DNA from: Mangrovibacter phragmitis
GTDB lineage: Bacteria > Pseudomonadota > Gammaproteobacteria > Enterobacterales > Enterobacteriaceae
Assembly (NCBI RefSeq): GCF_001655675.1
Contig: NZ_LYRP01000022.1
Span: 372,001-436,000 of the forward strand
Reading direction: 5' to 3'
Length of the DNA stretch: 64,000 nucleotides
Part shown: positions 57,903 through 64,000 of the stretch, piece after piece
Numbering within the stretch: position 1 is the first letter of the stretch
Layout: each line of letters starts with the position of its first letter
The notes under the pieces: model-generated
The model's input: only the letters and a program-made list of their open reading frames with translations
Databases searched by the model: none
Told to the model about the DNA's origin: nothing
Program-made: the position numbers and the translations under genes

Positions 57903-58850
57903 TTACGGGTGGTCTGCGGGGGGGATGCCAAAGTCTGGCATGCCATCGGGACTCCACTCAATCAATTTCACCCGGGTGTGGCGGCCAGGGTCATAAAGCG
58001 GGTCGCCCTCTATTTCAGTGTAGTTGCGTGCGTGGTAAACCAGCACATCCTGGCCGTCCGGTGTAGTGGTGAAGCTGTTATGGCCGGGGCCAAACTGGCG
58101 GTTGGTTTCACAGGTGGTAAATACCGGGTGAGGGGATTTATGCCAGCTTTTCGGGTCAAGAAGGTTGGCGTCTTTATTGGCCCATAATAAGCCCATACAG
58201 TAATTTTCATCAGTGGCGCTGGCGGAGTAAGTAATGAAAATACGCTCTCCGTGAAAAATAACCGCAGGCCCTTCATTCACCAGAAACCCCCGGCACTCCC
58301 AGTCAAATTCAGGCTTACTCAGCATGACTGCTTCCCCCTTAAGGGTCCACGGATTTGCCATTTCACTTAAATACAAATTGGAGTTACCTGGAATATCGGG
58401 GGCTTTTTGTGCCCACAGGTACCACTGCTTACCCTGATGTGAAAAGGTTGTGGCGTCAAGGCAGAAGGTATCGAACTGTGTGATTAACTGCCCCTTTTCA
58501 ACCCAGGTACCGGTTAGTGGGCAGTCATCAGCACATTCGAGCACATACATACGGTGCTGGAACATGTTATCGCGCAATGCTTTGGTATGTGCAGCGGCAT
58601 AATAGATATACCACTTGCCAGCTATACGGTGGAGTTCCGGAGCCCAGATCAGCTCACTCATCGGGCCAGTATCGGGTTTGCGCCAGACAACCACGCTCTC
58701 AGCCTGGGCCAGTTCTGTAATTGACGAAGCCCGGCGAATCTCCAGCCTGTCATACTCAGGAACGGAGGCAATAAAATAGTACTCTGAACCTTCATGCAAA
58801 ATAAAAGGGTCTGCACGCTGTTCAATTAGTGGATTCGGCCATTGCAACAT
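57903..58850 (-). CDS. Glycoside hydrolase family 43, probable intracellular arabinofuranosidase
   Basis: Five-bladed beta-propeller GH43 enzyme of 315 residues without a signal peptide, so cytoplasmic. The three catalytic acids can be assigned: general base Asp in EQRADPFI (about 14), pKa-modulating Asp in FCLDATTF (about 132), and general acid Glu in LVNEGPAV (about 192). Size and motifs resemble the single-domain alpha-L-arabinofuranosidases rather than the longer E. coli beta-xylosidase YagH. Substrate is inferred: arabino- or xylo-oligosaccharides. It follows the symporter gene by 30 bp with its own AAGGA site, so the two form an operon. This gene pair is absent at this place in E. coli. 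Confidence 0.82.
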   Translation of the reverse strand: MLQWPNPLIEQRADPFILHEGSEYYFIASVPEYDRLEIRRASSITELAQAESVVVWRKPDTGPMSELIWAPELHRIAGKWYIYYAAAHTKALRDNMFQHRMYVLECADDCPLTGTWVEKGQLITQFDTFCLDATTFSHQGKQWYLWAQKAPDIPGNSNLYLSEMANPWTLKGEAVMLSKPEFDWECRGFLVNEGPAVIFHGERIFITYSASATDENYCMGLLWANKDANLLDPKSWHKSPHPVFTTCETNRQFGPGHNSFTTTPDGQDVLVYHARNYTEIEGDPLYDPGRHTRVKLIEWSPDGMPDFGIPPADHP

Positions 58851-58880
58851 AACGTCTTTCCTTATCGTTTCGTTTGGCTC

Positions 58881-60329
58881 TCAAACAGGTTTTTCAAGGT
58901 GCTTGCTGGCGGCTTTGCCAATGGGGGATACAGCGGTTTCGTTTTCTTGTGTACCTTCCTGGTAGTCAACCAGTTCCTGGTAGTTCTTACGGCGTTTTTC
59001 CAGGTCAATCTGAATTTGCTTCATGGTTTCACGGTCAACTTTTAGCAGGCGGACAACTCCGGCTGTGATTAAATAACCCACACCTGGAATGACTGTGAAC
59101 AGTAACATAATGCCATTTATGGCACTGGCGGGCTGCTGCTTCAGGGATGCGTCATAGCCATACCAGGATAGCAAGAAACCACACATAGAACCGGCTATTG
59201 CCAGGCCTAACTTCAGGAAAAACAGATTGCCAGAGAAGCTAATTCCAGTAATACGTTTACCTGTTTTCCATTCGCCGTAATCGTCGACGTCTGCCATCAG
59301 TGACCAGTGAAGCGGAGATGGAATCTGGTGCAGGATATTAAGCAGGAAGTACATGACGATGATAAGCACAGTGGCATGGGGATCGAGGAAATAGAACCCG
59401 CTGGAGAAGATCGCCAGCACAATATTGGTCCAGAAGAAGACTTTCAACTTACACCATTTATCAGTCAATACCTTGGCGAGTGTACTGCCAAACATCATGC
59501 CGATAACACCAAGGCTGATAAACATCGTGGCAAAACCGGTACTTTGTTGCATAACCCAGGTGACGTAATACATGGTGGCTGCCATGCGAATAAAACCGGG
59601 GCAGACATTGCACAATGTCAGCAGCAAAATACGCACCCACTGGTCGTTCTTCCACACATCACGCAAGTCAGATTTCAGGTCGTCGTTTGTGGGGACGGCA
59701 GGACGAATACGCTCGCGCACGGTTGAGAAGCAATACAGGAACATCAATAGCGCGATGATAGCCAGGGTGCCCATCGCCATCTGGTAGCCTTTCGCTTTAT
59801 CTGCACCACCATACCATTCAGCCAGAGGGAGCAGTGACAGGGACAGAATTAACGTGGCTATTCCTACCATAACAAAGCGGTAAGACTGGCAGGAAACCCG
59901 CTCATGAGGATCATTAGTGATGACACCGCCCAGTGAGCAATAGGGGATATTGATAGCAGTATAAGTCAGCGACATCAGAAAATAGGTGATAAACGCATAG
60001 ATAACCTTGCTGTTATAGCTCCACTCCGGCGTGGTGAACATCAGTACGCTGAAGAGTACATAAGGCAGTGAAATCCAGAGTAGCCATGGACGAAAACGAC
60101 CCCAACGGCTTTTTGTCCGGTCAGCAATGGCTCCCATAATGGGGTCGGTTACCGCGTCAACTACACGCACTGAGAGAAGTAGAGTCCCCACCAGTGCGGG
60201 AGCAAGACCGAATATATCGGTGTAAAAAAAGTTTAAAAACAGCATGATTGCACCGCCGATGATATTACAACCGGCATCTCCCATCCCGTAGCCTATCTTT
60301 TCCTTTACTGTTAATTTATTACTTTGCAT
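58881..60329 (-). CDS. GPH-family glycoside:cation symporter
   Basis: Twelve-segment sugar symporter of the glycoside-pentoside-hexuronide family (relatives MelB, XynP, YicJ, YagG). The start at ATG 60329 (MQSNKLTVKEKIGYGMGDAG) gives 482 residues; a GTG three codons earlier overlaps the ribosome binding site. Family signatures are KIGYGMGDAGCN at the N-terminus and DPIMGAIADRTKSRWGRFRP near residue 60, with HWSLMADVDDYGEWKTGKRI near 345. It is the first gene of the operon with the GH43 enzyme, so it most likely imports the oligosaccharide that enzyme cuts. No regulator lies next to it. Confidence 0.85.
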   Translation of the reverse strand: MQSNKLTVKEKIGYGMGDAGCNIIGGAIMLFLNFFYTDIFGLAPALVGTLLLSVRVVDAVTDPIMGAIADRTKSRWGRFRPWLLWISLPYVLFSVLMFTTPEWSYNSKVIYAFITYFLMSLTYTAINIPYCSLGGVITNDPHERVSCQSYRFVMVGIATLILSLSLLPLAEWYGGADKAKGYQMAMGTLAIIALLMFLYCFSTVRERIRPAVPTNDDLKSDLRDVWKNDQWVRILLLTLCNVCPGFIRMAATMYYVTWVMQQSTGFATMFISLGVIGMMFGSTLAKVLTDKWCKLKVFFWTNIVLAIFSSGFYFLDPHATVLIIVMYFLLNILHQIPSPLHWSLMADVDDYGEWKTGKRITGISFSGNLFFLKLGLAIAGSMCGFLLSWYGYDASLKQQPASAINGIMLLFTVIPGVGYLITAGVVRLLKVDRETMKQIQIDLEKRRKNYQELVDYQEGTQENETAVSPIGKAASKHLEKPV

Positions 60330-60409
60330 CTGCCTCACTCCATTCAGAAGATATGGACAGAATTATTGGTGCTAAAGTGAAATTTTTCGCAGCAAGAATC
60401 AACCGCAGA

Positions 60410-60454
60410 AATGGACAATCATGTCATCGGGTAGTAAGTGTGAAGGGGGTAACA
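60410..60454 (-). promoter_or_regulatory. Candidate CRP and AraC-type sites upstream of the symporter-GH43 operon
   Basis: A CRP-like site TGTGAAGGGGGTAACA (60439-60454) matches TGTGA-N6-TCACA at nine of ten bases. About 28 bp closer to the gene, the minus strand reads TGACATGATTGTCCATT (60410-60426), which shares the TCCAT core and spacing of an AraC half-site and has the same orientation as araI1. The corresponding araBAD distance is about 30 bp. A second TGTCCATA lies at 60352-60359. The half-site match is weak, so this is a hypothesis. Confidence 0.35.
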
Positions 60455-60459
60455 ATATT

Positions 60460-60484
60460 CTGCACCCGCAAAATACGGGCGCAG
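60460..60484 (-). terminator. aroP terminator candidate
   Basis: CTGC-CCCG and CGGG-GCAG pair with one mismatch around a 7-base loop, 13 bp after the aroP stop. On the minus strand AATATTGTT follows, so the T-run is poor. Confidence 0.5.
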
Positions 60485-60497
60485 AGGGAAGGACAAA

Positions 60498-61868
60498 TCA
60501 GTGGGTTTTCACAGCGTCGCGGCTTTTCTGCTTACACATATAACCCACACCGAGGACCGCAATCCAGACAGGAATCAGGTAAACAGAAATTGCCATACCA
60601 GGAGTGATTAACATGATAACCAGCACTGCAGCCATGAACAGCAGGCAAACCCAGTTGCCCAATGGGTAGAGCAGCGCTGGAAAGCGCGTAGTCACGCCTT
60701 GCTGTTGCTTGGTCCGGCGGAATTTCATGTGCGCCAGGCTAATCATTGCCCAGTTGATAACCAGAGCAGAAACCACCAGAGCCATTAGCATACCGAAAGC
60801 CGATTCCGGCGCCAGGTAGTTAATCAGTACACAGAGTGCCGTTACCACTGCCGAAACGATGATGGTGTTTACTGGTACACCACGTTTATCCACAGTAAGG
60901 AGTGCTTTCGGCGCGTTACCTTGCTGGGCCAGCCCGAACAACATGCGGCTGTTACAGTATACACAGCTGTTATATACAGACAGAGCGGCGGTCAGCACCA
61001 CGACATTCAAGGCATTGGCTACGAAAGTATCACCCAGCTCATGGAAGATGAGTACAAACGGGCTGGTATTCGCTGTAACGCGCGTCCACGGCAACAGAGA
61101 GAGCAGAACTGCCAGTGAGCCAATATAGAAAATCAGGATACGCCAGATAACCTGGTTGGTTGCTTTCGGGATGCTCTGTTCCGGGTTATCCGCTTCTGCT
61201 GCGGTAATACCGACTAATTCCAGCCCGCCAAAGGAGAACATAATAATAGCCATCATCATGACCAGACCGGTCATGCCATGGGGCAGGAAACCACCTTGAT
61301 CCCACAGGTTATGTATTGTGGCCTGAGGCCCACCTTTACCACTGAACAACAACCAGCCGCCAAAAACTATCATTGCCACAACAGCGAATACTTTGATGAT
61401 GGCAAACCAGAACTCCATTTCGCCGAACACTTTTACGTTGGTCAGGTTAATGGCATTGATAATGACAAAGAAGGCTGCGGCAGAAACCCATGTGGGGATC
61501 TCCGGATACCAGAACTGAATATACTTACCGACAGCTGTCAGTTCAGCCATGGCAACCAGTACGTACAGCACCCAGTAGTTCCAGCCAGAAGCAAAGCCTG
61601 CGAAGCTGCCCCAGTATTTGTAGGCAAAGTGGCTGAATGAGCCTGCAACGGGCTCTTCAACGACCATTTCACCTAACTGACGCATGATCAGAAAAGCGAT
61701 GAAGCCAGCAATAGCATAGCCCAAAATTATCCCCGGGCCGGCAGACTGTATAACCGATGCACTACCCAGAAACAGACCGGTGCCGATAGCGCCGCCCAGC
61801 GCGATTAGCTGTATATGGCGGTTTTTAAGGCCGCGCTTTAGCGAGTCACCTTGTTGTTGACCTTCCAT
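60498..61868 (-). CDS. aroP: Aromatic amino acid permease AroP
   Basis: Amino acid-polyamine-organocation family permease for Phe, Tyr and Trp. It has 456 residues, about the E. coli length, with twelve membrane segments. The family signature region LIALGGAIGTGLFLGSA is at residues 20-36 and the conserved GITAAEADNPEQSIPKATNQ is near 220. The start follows GAGG by 8 bases. It is divergent from pdhR. In E. coli the gene is repressed by TyrR; I could not define a TyrR box here with confidence. Confidence 0.96.
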   Translation of the reverse strand: MEGQQQGDSLKRGLKNRHIQLIALGGAIGTGLFLGSASVIQSAGPGIILGYAIAGFIAFLIMRQLGEMVVEEPVAGSFSHFAYKYWGSFAGFASGWNYWVLYVLVAMAELTAVGKYIQFWYPEIPTWVSAAAFFVIINAINLTNVKVFGEMEFWFAIIKVFAVVAMIVFGGWLLFSGKGGPQATIHNLWDQGGFLPHGMTGLVMMMAIIMFSFGGLELVGITAAEADNPEQSIPKATNQVIWRILIFYIGSLAVLLSLLPWTRVTANTSPFVLIFHELGDTFVANALNVVVLTAALSVYNSCVYCNSRMLFGLAQQGNAPKALLTVDKRGVPVNTIIVSAVVTALCVLINYLAPESAFGMLMALVVSALVINWAMISLAHMKFRRTKQQQGVTTRFPALLYPLGNWVCLLFMAAVLVIMLITPGMAISVYLIPVWIAVLGVGYMCKQKSRDAVKTH

Positions 61869-62361
61869 CTTACAAACCTCGTGTGTGGTGATATTGTTGG
61901 TGTAAATAGCACCGTATGTAATTGATACATTCCATATGCTGTAGTGTTTTTTTACGGTAACAAAGCGCGTTTTTTTATTCGTCTACTACCGAAGCGAAAA
62001 GAATAGTGTTAAGAGCTGCGAGTTGCACCTGGTTTCTGCATTCCTCTTCCCGGATTGAGCAAAATCTCACCATCCTCGCGGATTCTATTTTTCCACTTCA
62101 ATTTTTTAATATGATTTATTATTCAAATAATATGTATTTTTATTCATTAAATCCTATGTTGAATCGGTTCAATTTGAAAAATAATTAGTTTCAAATTGGT
62201 TAAATGTGCATCGAGGCAGGTAACGTTATGATTTGTGCAAAGTTACATTTATGAAACGCTATTTCTGTAATGTTGTTAAAATGTGTGGTGTTTAATGATT
62301 TCAGTCAAAACCAATATGGACATAAGGTGAATACTTTGTTACTTTAGCGTCACGAATATGA
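61869..62361. other. aroP-pdhR intergenic region
   Basis: About 490 bp of AT-rich DNA between divergent genes, without a credible coding frame. A 10-bp inverted repeat CAATTTGAAA/TTTCAAATTG with a 9-base spacer lies at 62170-62198. The region must hold the promoters of aroP and of the pdh operon. The PdhR operator lies at its right end. Confidence 0.5.
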
Positions 62362-62378
62362 AATTGGTCTTACCAATT
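62362..62378. promoter_or_regulatory. PdhR operator
   Basis: AATTGGTCTTACCAATT is a perfect palindrome of two 7-base arms around CTT and fits the PdhR consensus AATTGGTnnnACCAATT. It lies 31 bp before the pdhR start, so pdhR-aceEF is autoregulated and induced by pyruvate. Confidence 0.93.
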
Positions 62379-62409
62379 GACTCCGGGCGAAAGGCAGAGA
62401 AAATAACGA

Positions 62410-63174
62410 ATGGCCTACAGCAAAATCCGCCAACCCAAGCTATCTGATGTAATCGAGCAGCAACTGGAGTACCTCATCCTTGAAGGGACATTGCGCCCGG
62501 GGGAAAAATTGCCGCCGGAGCGTGAACTGGCGCGTCAATTTGATGTTTCACGCCCTTCATTACGCGAAGCTATCCAGCGTCTTGAAGCAAAAGGGCTGTT
62601 ATTACGTCGTCAGGGTGGTGGCACTTTTATCCAGAATAATCTCTGGAAAAGCTTCAGTGACCCTCTTGCTGCTTTGCTGTCAGACCATCCCGAATCTCAG
62701 TTTGATCTTCTCGAAACACGCCATGCACTGGAAGGTATTGCAGCCTATTATGCTGCGCTGCGAGGTACAGACGAAGACCTCGCGCGTATTCGCGAATGCC
62801 ACGAAAGTATTGAAAGTGCCAGGCAGGCAGGTGATCTGGATGCTGAATCGGAAGCCGTGCTTCAGTATCAGATAGCGGTCACAGAAGCGGCACATAATGT
62901 GGTGCTGCTCCACTTGCTTCGCTGTATGGAGCCTATGCTTGCCCAGAATGTTCGACAAAATTTTGAATTGCTCTACTCACGAAGAGATATGCATCCCCTC
63001 GTAAGTAGTCATCGCGCCAGTATTTTCGAAGCGATCATGGCACGTAAGCCGGAACAGGCCCGTGAAGCATCGCACCGGCATCTGGCGTTTATTGAGGAAA
63101 TATTGCTGGATCGCAGCCGTGAGCAAAGTCGAAGAGAACGTTCATTGCGCCGCTTACAGCAACGAAAGGACTAG
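62410..63174 (+). CDS. pdhR: Pyruvate dehydrogenase complex repressor PdhR
   Basis: GntR-family (FadR subfamily) repressor that responds to pyruvate and controls aceEF-lpd and respiratory genes. It has 254 residues, the E. coli length. The winged helix-turn-helix is in the first 70 residues ([20 protein letters not shown], then [20 protein letters not shown]). The all-helical effector domain carries [16 protein letters not shown] and conserved metal-binding histidines (TEAAHN, SSHRAS, ASHRHL). It is the first gene of the pdh operon. Confidence 0.97.
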   Translation: MAYSKIRQPKLSDVIEQQLEYLILEGTLRPGEKLPPERELARQFDVSRPSLREAIQRLEAKGLLLRRQGGGTFIQNNLWKSFSDPLAALLSDHPESQFDLLETRHALEGIAAYYAALRGTDEDLARIRECHESIESARQAGDLDAESEAVLQYQIAVTEAAHNVVLLHLLRCMEPMLAQNVRQNFELLYSRRDMHPLVSSHRASIFEAIMARKPEQAREASHRHLAFIEEILLDRSREQSRRERSLRRLQQRKD

Positions 63175-63334
63175 CGTTTTTTCAGGTTTTTTTGCCGGAA
63201 TAAAACGCAAAAGCGCCCAATTATAGAGCGCGGCAACTAAACGCAGAACCTGTCTTATTGTGTTTTTACCTCAGGCTGAGAATGCAATGGGACAGGTTCC
63301 AGACAATCAACGATTAAAAGATAAGGAATACCCC

Positions 63335-64000
63335 ATGTCAGAACGTTTGCAAAATGACGTGGATCCGATCGAAACTCGCGACTGGCTACAGGCGATCGAA
63401 TCGGTCATCCGTGAAGAAGGTGTTGAACGCGCGCAGTTCCTGGTTGATCAGTTACTGAGCGAAGCCCGTAAAGGTGGTGTTAAAGTTGCCGCTGGCGCTG
63501 GTGCTGGTAGTTACGTCAATACCATTGCCGTTGAAGATGAACCTGAATACCCGGGTAATCTGGACCTGGAACGTCGTATTCGTTCTGCTATTCGCTGGAA
63601 CGCCATCATGACTGTGCTGCATGCGTCTAAAAAAGACCTGGAGCTGGGCGGTCACATGGCATCTTACCAGTCTTCTGCCACGTTTTATGAAGTGTGCTTT
63701 AACCACTTCTTCCGTGCGCGCAATGAAAAAGATGGCGGTGATCTGGTGTACTTCCAGGGCCACATCTCCCCAGGCGTTTACGCCCGTGCTTTCCTTGAAG
63801 GTCGACTGACTGAAGACCAGATGAACAATTTCCGTCAGGAAGTTCATGGTAATGGTCTGTCTTCTTACCCACACCCGAAACTGATGCCAGAATTCTGGCA
63901 GTTCCCGACTGTTTCCATGGGGCTGGGCCCAATCGGTGCGATTTATCAGGCTAAGTTCCTGAAATATCTGGAACACCGTGGTCTGAAAGATACCTCCGCA
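63335..64000 (+). CDS. aceE: Pyruvate dehydrogenase E1 component, cut by window edge
   Basis: Thiamine-dependent E1 subunit of the pyruvate dehydrogenase complex. The first 222 codons are visible out of about 887; the frame stays open to the window end. The start MSERLQNDVDPIETRDWLQA follows AAGGA. The stretch GGHMASYQSSATFYEVCFNH, with a conserved active-site histidine, and YFQGHISPGVYARAFLEGRL match E. coli closely. The 160-bp gap after pdhR shows no strong terminator, in keeping with a pdhR-aceEF transcript. Confidence 0.97.
   Translation, partial: MSERLQNDVDPIETRDWLQAIESVIREEGVERAQFLVDQLLSEARKGGVKVAAGAGAGSYVNTIAVEDEPEYPGNLDLERRIRSAIRWNAIMTVLHASKKDLELGGHMASYQSSATFYEVCFNHFFRARNEKDGGDLVYFQGHISPGVYARAFLEGRLTEDQMNNFRQEVHGNGLSSYPHPKLMPEFWQFPTVSMGLGPIGAIYQAKFLKYLEHRGLKDTSA

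Noticed and set aside
61901..61935. Possible TyrR boxes before aroP
   Set aside because: TGTAAA and TGTAAT occur but the second halves do not match TTTACA at the six-base spacing; too weak to list.

Overview
The window is chromosomal DNA from a member of the Enterobacteriaceae. Gene content, order and orientation follow the Escherichia coli backbone from rapA to aceE almost gene for gene, and most products can be matched residue by residue to E. coli families at full or near-full length. I do not assign a genus or species. I saw no tRNA, rRNA, CRISPR array, insertion sequence or prophage. Both edges cut genes: rapA lacks its C-terminal part on the left and aceE lacks most of its body on the right.

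Layout. 1-4.7 kb: rapA and the SOS polymerase gene polB (with a LexA box). 4.7-9.9 kb: araBAD and divergent araC, with a complete AraC/CRP control region (araI1/I2, CRP site, O1, O2). 10-14.2 kb: the DedA gene yabI, then thiBPQ behind a TPP riboswitch. 14.2-17.5 kb: the sugar-phosphate stress module sgrR / sgrS-sgrT / setA. 17.5-26.3 kb: branched-chain amino acid genes leuLABCD, leuO and ilvIH. 26.5 kb: cra. 28-45.1 kb: the division and cell wall (dcw) cluster from mraZ to lpxC. 45.4-49.4 kb: secM-secA, mutT, yacG. 49.4-57.9 kb: zapD, coaE, guaC, hofC-hofB-ppdD, nadC, ampDE. 57.9-60.3 kb: an accessory operon of a GPH-family sugar symporter and a GH43 glycosidase. 60.5-64 kb: aroP, pdhR and the start of aceE.

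Two places depart clearly from the standard backbone. First, ddlB, normally a gene of about 306 codons between murC and ftsQ, is reduced to an in-frame 39-codon open frame. It keeps the ddlB start (overlapping the murC stop) and the ddlB end (which carries the ftsQ ribosome binding site) and has lost everything between. D-Ala-D-Ala ligation must therefore come from another gene, and the promoters that E. coli keeps inside ddlB for ftsQAZ are gone. Second, a symporter-GH43 operon sits between ampE and aroP. Its upstream region has a CRP-like site and an AraC-half-site-like motif at nearly the araBAD spacing, suggesting an arabino-oligosaccharide branch of the AraC regulon that feeds araBAD in the same window.

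Smaller points: the SgrT reading frame runs into the base-pairing seed of SgrS; the araBAD terminator hairpin appears to hold the polB -10 element in its loop; and LeuO is much less conserved than its neighbours.
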